Position numbers and translations under genes: made by a program. From assembly GCA_013288655.1 (NCBI GenBank), contig JABDBK010000014.1, positions 1-44,841 of the forward strand: a stretch of 44,841 nt of DNA. The letters run 5' to 3'. A model generated the notes under the pieces. That model made no database searches. It was not told where the DNA came from and worked only from the letters and a program-made list of their open reading frames with translations. Positions 1 through 8,622 of the stretch are shown in pieces (the first letter of the stretch is position 1; each line of letters begins with the position of its first letter). Origin of the DNA: Gammaproteobacteria bacterium (GTDB taxonomy: Bacteria > Pseudomonadota > Gammaproteobacteria > DSM-16500).

Positions 1-148
1 GCGAGCACAAGCTGCGCTTCTGAAAAGGCGTGCTTTCTTTAAATAGAATAATGACTTCGACATGAGTGCCAGGCTTTAACATGGATGAATGGATCTCAAG
101 AATGCTATCTTTTTGGATGGTTAATTCTTGCTTAATGGCTTGTACCAT
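1..148 (-). CDS. Hypothetical small protein, N-terminal part only
   Basis: An open frame of 49 codons runs off the left edge without a stop. It starts MVQAIKQELTIQKDSILEIH, and a clear Shine-Dalgarno (GAGGAA) lies about six bases before the ATG. The short beta-rich start (basic strand, then a 'LKPGTHVEVIILF' segment) resembles the small antitoxin-like or AbrB-like proteins often encoded beside toxins. That similarity is a pattern impression only and the family is not identified. It reads away from hemY, on the same strand and downstream of it. Confidence 0.6.
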   Translation of the reverse strand, partial: MVQAIKQELTIQKDSILEIHSSMLKPGTHVEVIILFKESTPFQKRSLCS

Positions 149-264
149 AGTTTTTCCTCAGCATTCAATAACAGATGAGTAATTACTGAATCTTAACATT
201 ATTAAGTATAAAAAGCCCGCTATAATGCTGGTAACAAGCATATAATTAACAAAATATACTATAG

Positions 265-280
265 ACCTCAGCAATGAGGT
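265..280. repeat. Short perfect inverted repeat downstream of hemY
   Basis: ACCTCA-GCAA-TGAGGT is a 6-bp stem with a four-base loop. It sits in the 166-bp gap between the partial left gene and the hemY stop. On the minus strand it is followed by TCTATAGTATATTTTG, which is U-rich but not a clean U-tract, so it could be a weak terminator for the hem genes. On the plus strand a TATAAT hexamer lies about 40 bases upstream (221-226) with no well-spaced -35 box. No gene was found in this gap. Confidence 0.35.
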
Positions 281-314
281 GCTCTTTTAATGAGGGAGCC
301 CTGAATTTAAAGAA

Positions 315-1526
315 CTAATTCACAGGTGAGTACTCATGGTTTGAAACCATCAAACCCAATCCGTCTCTATAACTTTCCATCGCTGTCGTGGAATCACCTA
401 AATGTTCTAACAATTTACCATACTCAGCAAACGTTTCAGCGCTCGCTTCCAGATTTAAACTTTCCTGAAAATAACTTCTGGCTTTGCCCCACAATTGACT
501 GCGCACACAGATTCGCCCCAACGATAATAATAATACAGCTTCATTGGGATACTCTTTTAACAGATTTTCTGCATGGACCAATTGTTTTTTAGGGTCCGTT
601 GTTTTAACCAATCCATAAAGTTTAGCAAGGGTGTTATTCCAGGATTTTTTAAGTGTCTTATAAATTAAATATTCGATTTCTTGGCCATCATCGGGATAAT
701 TTAATAATTGCTTAACATAAGAAGATATGACACCTGGATCTTTTTGGATTTTACGTGGCACAGTCGCCCACAAAGCATGCAAGGCATCTAATCCTATCTC
801 ACGTGAACCCGATGATTTTATAATTTCCTCATACGTTTTCTTTTCAAGCATAGTCAATTGCTCGCGATTGACCACACCTGCTTTATACAAATGAGGCAGC
901 AGTGCTAATAACGCTTGCCAATCACCTAAATGCACATAAACACGCTCTAACAATTTTAAGACTAAAGCATGTTTAGGCACCAATGTTTTTAAATGTTTAA
1001 GTGTTGCAAGCGCTTGCTCCAACTGGCCCTGGTTTATTTGTAATTGCGCTTGTGTTAAACCTATAACAACATCAGCGTCAGGTGCTGCTGCATGTGCTTT
1101 TCGCAAATAAATATCGCGCCTATCAAATGCCGCTTGTTCGTGGGCCGCTTTTGCGAGAGCAAGATAATTCACTAAAGCAGCATCCGATTGAGACAGGCCT
1201 TCTAACAAATCATGTTCTGCATTTTTAAAACGACCTTCGATTAACTCCATTAAACCGCGATTAGTTTTGCTATAGGCTTTATGTTTACGCCGCCAGTGTA
1301 ACCAACTTTTAAAGCGATAAACCAAACTACTCGCGTTATCTAAAAATTTAGTGATGAAATATAAAACGAGTAAAATTGCTATGAAGATGACAGTCGCAAG
1401 CCATAGAGGCATTTCAACAGACCAGTGTCTGTATGAAAAAAATGCCAGCCCTGGATCTTTTGCAATTTGCAAACCCAACCAAACCGATGCAATTAAAATG
1501 ATTAACAGCCAAATAAAACGCCACAT
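315..1526 (-). CDS. hemY: HemY-like inner-membrane TPR protein
   Basis: This 403-residue protein has the gammaproteobacterial HemY architecture. Two membrane segments come first (about residues 4-22 and 38-60), then a basic cytoplasmic stretch (WRRKHKAYSKTNRGLMEL), then a long helical TPR-type region. The family is linked to the late heme pathway as an inner-membrane scaffold and is not a protoporphyrinogen oxidase. It is the last gene of a hemC-hemD-hemX-hemY run, 12 bases after hemX, with an AGAGG ribosome-binding site. Order, topology and length all fit, and the chosen ATG begins directly at the first membrane helix. Confidence 0.92.
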   Translation of the reverse strand: MWRFIWLLIILIASVWLGLQIAKDPGLAFFSYRHWSVEMPLWLATVIFIAILLVLYFITKFLDNASSLVYRFKSWLHWRRKHKAYSKTNRGLMELIEGRFKNAEHDLLEGLSQSDAALVNYLALAKAAHEQAAFDRRDIYLRKAHAAAPDADVVIGLTQAQLQINQGQLEQALATLKHLKTLVPKHALVLKLLERVYVHLGDWQALLALLPHLYKAGVVNREQLTMLEKKTYEEIIKSSGSREIGLDALHALWATVPRKIQKDPGVISSYVKQLLNYPDDGQEIEYLIYKTLKKSWNNTLAKLYGLVKTTDPKKQLVHAENLLKEYPNEAVLLLSLGRICVRSQLWGKARSYFQESLNLEASAETFAEYGKLLEHLGDSTTAMESYRDGLGLMVSNHEYSPVN

Positions 1527-1538
1527 AAAAACCTCTTT

Positions 1539-2534
1539 TTAAGATACCGTCAATGCATCAACTGCCTGTAAGGAACGTGAAATTTTAGGTATAGCCGGAT
1601 GAATATCAACGGCTTGCAATTGACTTAATTCTGCTAAAAATGCATTCACAACTGGAGTATCTGGCATAGCATATTCATTTATCCATGTGATAGTCTGCTG
1701 CAAGCTGGAACGATAAATATCAGAGTTACCTTGCATAAGTGCCGTCATAGCATGTAATAAAGTGATATGCCAATTTTGATATAGATAAGCTTGTTGATCG
1801 GGTGGAACTAATGGAATTTTATCGGATGAGTTATACCGCACAACAACAAGCTTACGCAGGCTTTCTAGACTTTGATTCAACCCTTTTCGCCACCATGGTA
1901 AATTTTCTGAAGGTATCGTTGTTTGTTTTTGCTCAGATACCATCATAGGTTTATTCATCAATGGTAATTGATCTATTTTGTTATTTAATGCAAGTAAATG
2001 CATATAAATACCTGTTGTATCGACTTCTTGAACACTTTGCAAATCCATGATATCAGCAGCCAATGCCTTGCGTAGTTCTACAAAGCCTGGATCTGTGACA
2101 TTACGAATATTTTGATCTGCAAGTTTAAGTAAAATTAATGCCTGCGAAACACTCTGCCTGAATGCTAGATTAATATCCGCAAGTTTTACCAAATAACGCA
2201 CTTCTTCCGCCAACCACATATCTTTATTAGGCAATGGATTTGCTGCCATGTTTTGTTTTACTTGATTAAAATCTTCCGTTAGGGTTTGTAATGTCTTTTG
2301 CTGTGCTTGAGTCATATTTTCCAAACCCGTTACAGCCGTTTGTATATGCTGCATTTTTTGTTCTTCTTGAACAGAAGATTCAAACATAGCATCTATAAAT
2401 TTATAATAAACGACATACCCGATCATAGCGATCACTATTAAAAAAATTAAAGTTTTAAATAACATGCGCTTTGATGTTTTTTTTGGAGGTATGACCTGGT
2501 CGGTCGTTATGTTTTGATCTTCTTCATTTGACAT
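1539..2534 (-). CDS. hemX: HemX-like membrane protein of the hem operon
   Basis: 331 residues. A short polar cytoplasmic tail (residues 1-24) is followed by one membrane helix (about 25-45) and then a long helical, coiled-coil-prone region. That is the layout of gammaproteobacterial HemX, often mislabelled uroporphyrinogen-III methyltransferase. No SAM-binding motif is visible, so enzymatic activity is unlikely; a scaffolding role with HemY is the usual proposal. The start overlaps the end of hemD by 28 bases and has a good GAGGA site before the ATG, which suggests translational coupling. Confidence 0.9.
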   Translation of the reverse strand: MSNEEDQNITTDQVIPPKKTSKRMLFKTLIFLIVIAMIGYVVYYKFIDAMFESSVQEEQKMQHIQTAVTGLENMTQAQQKTLQTLTEDFNQVKQNMAANPLPNKDMWLAEEVRYLVKLADINLAFRQSVSQALILLKLADQNIRNVTDPGFVELRKALAADIMDLQSVQEVDTTGIYMHLLALNNKIDQLPLMNKPMMVSEQKQTTIPSENLPWWRKGLNQSLESLRKLVVVRYNSSDKIPLVPPDQQAYLYQNWHITLLHAMTALMQGNSDIYRSSLQQTITWINEYAMPDTPVVNAFLAELSQLQAVDIHPAIPKISRSLQAVDALTVS

Positions 2535-3283
2535 AATTGGTCCTCACGCTTAACAAGTTCCGATACAATAGCATCATGACTCGCATTGTTTGCTAAATAA
2601 AGATGTTTAAATCCGAGTTTTTTGGCGAAACAAAGCATACGTTCGCTAATCACCATCAAAGGTACAGATTGCACAGCTAACAAACTTGTCAGGTTTTGTA
2701 ATATTTCATTTGAAGTACAAATGATAATATCTATTTCATGCGCATCTATTAAATGTTTATAGGGCTGCACATCTATTTTTGATCTGACGCGACGATACGC
2801 TATCATATTATCAACGTGCGCGCCACGATGACGTAACACATCCGCCAGAACGTTACGGCCTGTTTCTCCTCGAATGATGGCACAATGTTTCCCTTGCACA
2901 TGCTGAAGCAAGGGTGAATCTAACAAGCCTTCACTGCTCCAATCATGCATAGGATAGTCATGCACGGGTAAATGAACTTGCTTTAAAGCGCGAGCCGTAC
3001 TTTGACCTACAGCCACTATTTGTATGTGTTGTGGAAATTCTGGCCATAAAGCACGAATAGTATCTATACTTTGATAAACCGCATGCCTGCTCACAAACAG
3101 CACAATATCATATTGATCCAAGCTGGCAATGTCTTGTTTAAATTTATCACGATTTTCGGGAGGAAGAATATCCATCACAGGAAAATAGATGGCTTTACCA
3201 CCGAGCGACTGAATCTTATCACAAAGCTCTTCTCCCTGTGGCTTAGGCCTTGTGACTAATACTCTCAATCCATGCAATAACAT
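2507..3283 (-). CDS. hemD: Uroporphyrinogen-III synthase
   Basis: 258 residues. HemD cyclises hydroxymethylbilane with inversion of ring D to give uroporphyrinogen III in the cytoplasm. The N-terminus LRVLVTRPKPQGEELCDKI and the segments LFVSRHAV, VGQSTARAL and IICTSNE are typical of this weakly conserved two-lobed family. The gene lies three bases after hemC and overlaps hemX, matching the standard hemCDXY order. Length and context make the call firm although the family lacks strict catalytic residues. Confidence 0.93.
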   Translation of the reverse strand: MLLHGLRVLVTRPKPQGEELCDKIQSLGGKAIYFPVMDILPPENRDKFKQDIASLDQYDIVLFVSRHAVYQSIDTIRALWPEFPQHIQIVAVGQSTARALKQVHLPVHDYPMHDWSSEGLLDSPLLQHVQGKHCAIIRGETGRNVLADVLRHRGAHVDNMIAYRRVRSKIDVQPYKHLIDAHEIDIIICTSNEILQNLTSLLAVQSVPLMVISERMLCFAKKLGFKHLYLANNASHDAIVSELVKREDQLCQMKKIKT

Positions 3284-3286
3284 GAT

Positions 3287-4207
3287 TTATTTACCTAATG
3301 ACGCTAAAATAGTCAGTGCACCTTGCGCAATTAAATCATCAGCAACCTTGTTACCTAATGAAACTGCATTTTCTAGTGTATCCGTATGCTCTGCACGCAA
3401 TATAAGCGTACCTCGAGGGTTTGCGACTAAACCTCGCAAAAATATCTTGCCATCCACCCTATCAGCAAATGCTGCAACAGGCACGTGGCATCCACCCCCT
3501 AAACGCTGACATAAAGCACGTTCTGCAGTGACGCATAACTTGCTTTCGGTATGATTAAGGCTAGCAATAAGCTTTTGGGTTTCAATATCATGAGTTCTAC
3601 ACTCTATTCCTAAAACACCTTGGCCTGCTGCTGGCAGCGATTGCTCCAAGCTCAAATAGGATCGAATATATGTTTGCAAATTCAAACGTTTCAGACCCGC
3701 CGCTGCCAATATAATGGCCGCATAATCACCTAAACGTGCTAATCGTGTATTCACATTTCCACGCATATATGTCATTTCAATATCGGGACGCAGCGATGCT
3801 AACTGACTTTGACGACGTAAACTTGATGTTCCAAGTATGGCTTTTGGTGGCAAATCATCCAAGGTATCAAATTGTAAAGAAACAAAGGCGTCTCTAGGAT
3901 CTTCGCGTTCACACATCACTGGCAGCGATAGTCCATCAGGCAATTCCATGGGGACATCTTTCATCGAATGTACTGCAATATCCGCTCTGCCGTCTAATAA
4001 GGCTTCTTCTAATTCTTTGACAAATAAGCCTTTACCGCCTATCTCAAGCAATGGAGTCTCTAGCATTTTATCAGCAGTTGTCGTCACTCCTAATAGGTTG
4101 ACGACAAGATGGGGATGATGTTTTTCTAATTGCGCTTTTACGAACGAAGCTTGCCAAAGCGCAAGCGGGCTTTCTCGAGTTGCGATGATAAGTGAGGTTT
4201 TTTTCAT
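3287..4207 (-). CDS. hemC: Porphobilinogen deaminase (hydroxymethylbilane synthase)
   Basis: 306 residues, the usual length. HemC joins four porphobilinogens into hydroxymethylbilane using a dipyrromethane cofactor. Visible hallmarks are IATRESPLALWQA at the N-terminus, HSMKDVP, GTSSLRRQSQL, MRGNVNTRL, AAGQGVLGIE and the cofactor-attachment cysteine in LGGGCHVP. The ATG lies only five bases after the rmlD stop, so hem transcription may partly come from the rhamnose operon. A TATAAT hexamer sits just inside the end of rmlD and may give an independent start. Confidence 0.97.
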   Translation of the reverse strand: MKKTSLIIATRESPLALWQASFVKAQLEKHHPHLVVNLLGVTTTADKMLETPLLEIGGKGLFVKELEEALLDGRADIAVHSMKDVPMELPDGLSLPVMCEREDPRDAFVSLQFDTLDDLPPKAILGTSSLRRQSQLASLRPDIEMTYMRGNVNTRLARLGDYAAIILAAAGLKRLNLQTYIRSYLSLEQSLPAAGQGVLGIECRTHDIETQKLIASLNHTESKLCVTAERALCQRLGGGCHVPVAAFADRVDGKIFLRGLVANPRGTLILRAEHTDTLENAVSLGNKVADDLIAQGALTILASLGK

Positions 4208-4212
4208 AATAG

Positions 4213-5106
4213 TTAGTCTAAATGGTATATTATACTACCAATAACCTCATCCAACGCAAGCTCCCAATGCCGTGGAGTTATGTGGAAGCAATCCATGATT
4301 TTTTGACAATTTAGCACCGAATAAGCCGGTCGCTTCGCCAAAGTCGGGTACTCTGCCGTTGTGATAGCCAAAACATCTTTGCTTGTTAAAGTGATATATC
4401 TTTCCGCAATGGTGAGAATTTTCTTCGCAAATTCATACCACGAAACCTCATGTACATTAGCAAAATGATAAGTTCCCCAAGGAACATTCTCCGGTGTTAT
4501 TTGGTTAATTTGCTTTATGATTTGCCAAATCACTTTTGCAACATCTTTTGCTGCTGTAGGGCAGCCATATTGATCGGACACAATACGTAATAGGGCTTGA
4601 TCTCTGGCTAAGTGTAACAAAGTTTTAACAAAATTATTTCCAAAATAACCAAAAATCCAACTTGTACGCAAAATAATATGTTTCGATAATAGATGGCGCA
4701 CGACTTGCTCACCATCCCATTTGCTTTTCCCATAAACGCTTAAAGGTGCAGCCATATCTGTTTCTTTATAAGGTTTGTCATGATTGCCATTGAAGATATA
4801 ATCCGTAGAAATTTGAATGAGAGGAATAGAGGCTTTTTTGCATTCATCAGCCAGATACAATACACCGCTAGTATTAATCGCATACGCTAGCTCTGGTTCT
4901 TTTTCAGCATGATCAACTGCAGTATAGGCTGCCGCATTAATGACATAATCGGGATTGCATTCAGCAAAAACAGTTTTCACAGCATCGATAGAGGTAATAT
5001 CTAAGGAACATTTATCATAACTACATAATTTTACAAAATCAGGCACACTACGCTTTATTTCATGACCTATTTGTCCGCTTGCACCCGTTAATAATACTTT
5101 AATCAT
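4213..5106 (-). CDS. rmlD: dTDP-4-dehydrorhamnose reductase
   Basis: 297 residues. RmlD performs the last step to dTDP-L-rhamnose, the NAD(P)H-dependent reduction of dTDP-4-dehydro-L-rhamnose. The Rossmann motif GASGQIGHEI is at residues 8-17. STDYIFNG and the catalytic VYGKSKWDGE (YxxxK) are present, as are the family segments RTSWIFGYFGNNFVKT and SDQYGCPT. The start overlaps the rmlB stop as ATGA, the fourth gene of an A-C-B-D operon. Length and motifs are normal. Confidence 0.95.
   Translation of the reverse strand: MIKVLLTGASGQIGHEIKRSVPDFVKLCSYDKCSLDITSIDAVKTVFAECNPDYVINAAAYTAVDHAEKEPELAYAINTSGVLYLADECKKASIPLIQISTDYIFNGNHDKPYKETDMAAPLSVYGKSKWDGEQVVRHLLSKHIILRTSWIFGYFGNNFVKTLLHLARDQALLRIVSDQYGCPTAAKDVAKVIWQIIKQINQITPENVPWGTYHFANVHEVSWYEFAKKILTIAERYITLTSKDVLAITTAEYPTLAKRPAYSVLNCQKIMDCFHITPRHWELALDEVIGSIIYHLD
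4229..4234 (-). promoter_or_regulatory. Possible -10 box for hemC inside rmlD
   Basis: On the minus strand, TATAAT sits within the last codons of rmlD, about 22 bases before the hemC ATG. The only recognisable -35 (TTGCGT) is 19 bases upstream, so the match is imperfect. It would give a very short leader. A housekeeping hemC would plausibly keep its own start even though it follows rmlD closely. Confidence 0.3.
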
Positions 5107-6140
5107 GCAAAAGCTTTAACCTGATGATGTGCTAAATACCATGTTACTGTTTTCCTCAAGCCCTGTTTTATATCATGCAAAGGCTGCCAACCTAACTGCT
5201 GTTGCATTTTTTTTGCATCAATAGCATAGCGAAAATCATGTCCAGGCCTATCTTTCACAAAGCTGATCAAATCAAGATAAGCCGCGAGTGTTTGCCCTGT
5301 CTGTTCTGCCATCATCTCACAAATTATATGCGTTAAAGCTAAATTATTATATTCAGTATCTGCGCCGATATTATAATTTTCGCCTAACTCACCTCTATGG
5401 ATAATTAAATCAATTCCTCGACAATGATCTTCTACGTATAACCAATCACGTATATTGCTGCCATCACTATAGATAGGAATAGACTTGAATGTTAGACAAC
5501 TCGCAATAATAGTCGGGATGAGTTTTTCTTGATGTTGACTTGGACCATAATTATTGGAGCAATTTGACAAGGTCACGGGTAAGCCATAGGTATTATAATA
5601 GGCAGAAACCAAATGGTCCGACGCTGCTTTAGACGCAGAATACGGAGACTTAGGCGCATAAGGCGTTTGCTCCGTAAACGGAGGATCTGTTTTACTCAAG
5701 CTACCGTATACCTCATCCGTTGAAACATGATGAAACCGACAGTTTAGCTTATTTCTATGACTTTCTTGTAACCATACTTTACGTGCCGCTTCAAGCAAAA
5801 CATAAGTACCCACCATATTAGTTCTTATAAAAGCATCTGGATTGGCAATCGATCTGTCAACATGGCTTTCAGCAGCAAAATGCACAATAGTATCTATATT
5901 ATTGGTTCGCAAAATAGTTTCAATTTCTGCACTTGACCCAATATCAGTCTGAAAAAACAGATAGCGTTTATCATGCGTGAAACGAGCCACGTTATCCAAA
6001 CTGCCAGCGTAAGTTATTTTATCAATATTCGTAATATGAATATCTGCATAATTATCCAACATATATTGAATATAATTACTGCCTATAAATCCCGCGCCAC
6101 CGGTAACGACTATTCGCTTAGGTTGATAAATCATAAACAT
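5103..6140 (-). CDS. rmlB: dTDP-glucose 4,6-dehydratase
   Basis: 345 residues. RmlB converts dTDP-glucose to dTDP-4-keto-6-deoxyglucose with bound NAD. Motifs: VVTGGAGFIGSNYI, HFAAESHVDRSI, the catalytic STDEVYG region, SPYSASKAASDHLV (YxxxK), SNNYGPSQHQEKLIP and DWLYVEDHC. These are all diagnostic for RmlB, not for generic SDR epimerases. Two in-frame ATGs are possible (6140 and 6134). The first is kept because AGGT lies at a workable distance; the second would overlap the rmlC stop as ATGA. Confidence 0.95.
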   Translation of the reverse strand: MFMIYQPKRIVVTGGAGFIGSNYIQYMLDNYADIHITNIDKITYAGSLDNVARFTHDKRYLFFQTDIGSSAEIETILRTNNIDTIVHFAAESHVDRSIANPDAFIRTNMVGTYVLLEAARKVWLQESHRNKLNCRFHHVSTDEVYGSLSKTDPPFTEQTPYAPKSPYSASKAASDHLVSAYYNTYGLPVTLSNCSNNYGPSQHQEKLIPTIIASCLTFKSIPIYSDGSNIRDWLYVEDHCRGIDLIIHRGELGENYNIGADTEYNNLALTHIICEMMAEQTGQTLAAYLDLISFVKDRPGHDFRYAIDAKKMQQQLGWQPLHDIKQGLRKTVTWYLAHHQVKAFA

Positions 6141-6697
6141 ACATACCTGGGAAGTTGATCATGAGAAATATTCTGTAATGATGCATACTGCTGATCTTTT
6201 TTCGACACTACGGGTATTTCGTTAATAGGCCACTCAATATTAATAAACGCATCATTCCATGCAACACCATAATCATCATGTGGAACATAATAATCGGTAC
6301 ATTTATAATAAAAATCAGCCGACTCACTCAATACAAAAAATCCATGTGCAAAACCTTTTGGAATATAAACTTGACGCGCGTTTTCATCACTTAATTCGAT
6401 ACTTATCCATTTACCAAAAGTGGGTGAGCCCTGTCTTATATCTACGATGACATCAAATACTTTGCCTGCTGTCACTCCTACCAGTTTTCCTTGAGGATGA
6501 TGAAGCTGATAATGCAAACCACGCAAGGTATTTTTCACTGAACGAGAATAATTGTCTTGCACAAAGGTTTCTTGAATTCCCATTTCTTGATAACGCTTGG
6601 CCTGAAAACCTTCAAAAAAATATCCTCGGGAATCTTTAAATACTGAAGGCTCTATAATAATGACATCGGGCAACACTTCATTATGCATAAGTTTCAT
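6131..6697 (-). CDS. rmlC: dTDP-4-dehydrorhamnose 3,5-epimerase
   Basis: A cupin enzyme that epimerises dTDP-4-keto-6-deoxyglucose at C3 and C5. Key motifs are present: [10 protein letters not shown], the catalytic histidine in [27 protein letters not shown] and [10 protein letters not shown]. The frame is open further upstream to 6718, but the ATG at 6697 ([11 protein letters not shown]) gives the usual N-terminal length, and 6688 is also possible. Any of these overlaps the end of rmlA, consistent with coupled translation. A second, more divergent RmlC-like protein is encoded at 29187-29756. Confidence 0.93.
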   Translation of the reverse strand: MKLMHNEVLPDVIIIEPSVFKDSRGYFFEGFQAKRYQEMGIQETFVQDNYSRSVKNTLRGLHYQLHHPQGKLVGVTAGKVFDVIVDIRQGSPTFGKWISIELSDENARQVYIPKGFAHGFFVLSESADFYYKCTDYYVPHDDYGVAWNDAFINIEWPINEIPVVSKKDQQYASLQNISHDQLPRYVCL

Positions 6698-7586
6698 GTT
6701 TTTTATACACTTCTTCATTTAATATTTTTAATAGATATTGTCCATAGGCACTTTTGCCTAATGCATGTGCAAGACATTCCAATTGTATTTCATCAATATA
6801 GTTACAACGAAATGCTATTTCCTCTGGACAAGCAATTTTCAAACCTTGGCGTTTTTCAATGGTTTCAATAAATTGACTGGCTTGCAACAAGGCATCATGC
6901 GTTCCACTGTCAAGCCAGGCTGAACCACGACCCAGATCCATGACAGTAAGTTGATTAATATCCAAATAATATTGATTAATGCAACTAATTTCCAGCTCGC
7001 CGCGCAATGAGGGCTTAACATCTTTCGCGATATCTACGACTTGATTATCATAAAAATAAAGTCCTGTCACAGCACAATTTGAAGGTGGATGCTTAGGTTT
7101 TTCTATAATGCGTATCGGTTTTTTATGTTTATCAAACTCGACGACGCCGTAAGCTTGTGGATTATCCACAGGATAAGTAAAGATAACCGCGCCATTATTA
7201 ATTTCATTTGCTTTTTTTAACATATCGCTTAAATGATGCGCGTAATAAATATTATCGCCCAATACTAATGCACTTGTTGATTTGCCAATAAAAGATTCAC
7301 CGATAATAAATGCCTGAGCCAAGCCCTCCGGCTTTTCTTGTACGGCATAAGTAAAATTAAGGCCCCATTGTCGGCCGTCTTGTAATAAACGTTTATATTG
7401 CTCCACATCAAACGGTGTCGTGATGATTAAAATATCGCGTATACCAGCCAGCATAAGACAACTGAGTGGATAATAAATGAGTGGTTTATCATATACGGGT
7501 AAAAGTTGCTTATTAATTCCCAAGGTTACTGGATAAAGCCTGGTCCCTGAACCACCTGCTAAAATAATTCCTTTTCTTTTTTGCAT
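6681..7586 (-). CDS. rmlA: Glucose-1-phosphate thymidylyltransferase
   Basis: 301 residues. RmlA makes dTDP-glucose from dTTP and glucose-1-phosphate and is the entry point of the rhamnose route. Visible: [16 protein letters not shown] with the nucleotide-binding loop, [45 protein letters not shown] and the lid segment [16 protein letters not shown]. All are close to the RmlA consensus. It is the first gene of rmlACBD, and a sigma-70-like promoter lies just upstream. Confidence 0.97.
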   Translation of the reverse strand: MQKRKGIILAGGSGTRLYPVTLGINKQLLPVYDKPLIYYPLSCLMLAGIRDILIITTPFDVEQYKRLLQDGRQWGLNFTYAVQEKPEGLAQAFIIGESFIGKSTSALVLGDNIYYAHHLSDMLKKANEINNGAVIFTYPVDNPQAYGVVEFDKHKKPIRIIEKPKHPPSNCAVTGLYFYDNQVVDIAKDVKPSLRGELEISCINQYYLDINQLTVMDLGRGSAWLDSGTHDALLQASQFIETIEKRQGLKIACPEEIAFRCNYIDEIQLECLAHALGKSAYGQYLLKILNEEVYKKHETYA

Positions 7587-7595
7587 TATGCATTA

Positions 7596-7623
7596 TTGTC
7601 CTTAATTATAAAGTTGCTATTAT
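7596..7623 (+). promoter_or_regulatory. Possible promoter for the divergent glycosyltransferase operon
   Basis: TTGTCC and TATTAT are 16 bases apart on the plus strand, within the 83-bp gap between rmlA and the next gene. The -10 lies about 46 bases before the ATG at 7670. It shares bases with the minus-strand -10 box. Box quality is moderate. Confidence 0.4.
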
Positions 7624-7647
7624 AGGGATTGAAAAATGATAAAACAA
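7619..7647 (-). promoter_or_regulatory. Sigma-70-type promoter for rmlACBD
   Basis: On the minus strand, TTGTTT and a perfect TATAAT are separated by exactly 17 bases. The -10 ends about 32 bases before the rmlA ATG. This is the best promoter match I found in the window. It overlaps the predicted plus-strand promoter of the divergent glycosyltransferase gene, so the two starts may compete. Confidence 0.65.
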
Positions 7648-7669
7648 CAAGGAAGCGTACTTTAAAAAA

Positions 7670-8620
7670 ATGATCACACATAAAGTTATTATTATTATGA
7701 GCACCTATAATGGTGAACGTTTCATTAAGCAGCAACTCGAAAGCCTGCTTAATCAAACCTACCCAAGCGATATTATCATACGTGATGATGGCTCAAATGA
7801 TAATACGGTAAGCATTTTACATGACTACGCCAGTCGTCATTCTTGCATACATTTGTATAAAGATAAGCGAGAACATAAAGGTGTTAGAGAAAGCTATTTT
7901 ATCTTATTAAAAGAAGCTATGCATTATTCACCCGAATTCATTTGTTATGCGGATCAAGATGATATCTGGTTTCACGACAAAACAGAAAAGCTACTCCATA
8001 AACTATTAATCACTGAAACAAAACTACCTGCACTAGTTTTCTCTGATGTCGAGGTTGTTGATGAAACATTAACCCTGATTCATCCATCATTTTCAGAATT
8101 ACAACAATTGGATAACTTTGCTGAAATAACATTAAAAAAATTATTATTTTATTGCCCAGCCCTGGGCTGTACTATGATGCTAAATAAGCCATTGTTTAAG
8201 CTTATCGATAGCATGCCTGATTATGGGAAATCCTTAAATCATGATAAATGGGCACTCATTCTGGCATCTATTACAGGAAAAATCGTTTATTTGCCTGAGC
8301 CCACGGTGAAATACAGACAGCACCCGGCAAATACGATAGGCGCTTTGCTAGGTATTAAACGTAAAATATGGACTTTTAAAAATGTTAAGTTTTTAAAAAT
8401 GCGCTATCAAGCAGCACTCCATCAAGCTCAAGATATGAGTAAAATCCCATTTCTATCCGCCGAAGAAAAACGGCTATTAGCACAATTTACAAAACTTTTC
8501 ACAGGGAAATATTTTTACCGTTTCAACTATTATCTTAATTTTATTTCTACGCCACCTAATTGGAAACGAAAATGCGGTCTTGCGTTAAGTTTGTTTTTTT
8601 CCTTTTCGATTCAGGAATGA
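7670..8620 (+). CDS. Family 2 glycosyltransferase, rhamnosyltransferase-like
   Basis: 316 residues. It is a GT-A fold enzyme expected to add a sugar (plausibly rhamnose, given the neighbouring rml genes) to the growing O-chain at the cytoplasmic membrane face. The N-terminus has IIIMSTYNGERFIKQQLESL, then IIIRDDGSNDNT and the metal-binding motif CYADQDDIW, typical of WbbL/RfbN-type rhamnosyltransferases. A conserved HDKWALILA acceptor-side motif follows. The ribosome-binding site (AAGGA) is unusually far, about 16 bases, from the ATG. The end overlaps the next gene. Confidence 0.85.
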   Translation: MITHKVIIIMSTYNGERFIKQQLESLLNQTYPSDIIIRDDGSNDNTVSILHDYASRHSCIHLYKDKREHKGVRESYFILLKEAMHYSPEFICYADQDDIWFHDKTEKLLHKLLITETKLPALVFSDVEVVDETLTLIHPSFSELQQLDNFAEITLKKLLFYCPALGCTMMLNKPLFKLIDSMPDYGKSLNHDKWALILASITGKIVYLPEPTVKYRQHPANTIGALLGIKRKIWTFKNVKFLKMRYQAALHQAQDMSKIPFLSAEEKRLLAQFTKLFTGKYFYRFNYYLNFISTPPNWKRKCGLALSLFFSFSIQE

Positions 8621-8622
8621 TC

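Noticed and set aside
326-592. 88-codon plus-strand frame
   Set aside because: Antisense to hemY, with no domain or ribosome site.
3252-3509. 85-codon plus-strand frame
   Set aside because: Antisense to hemC, which has full family motifs.
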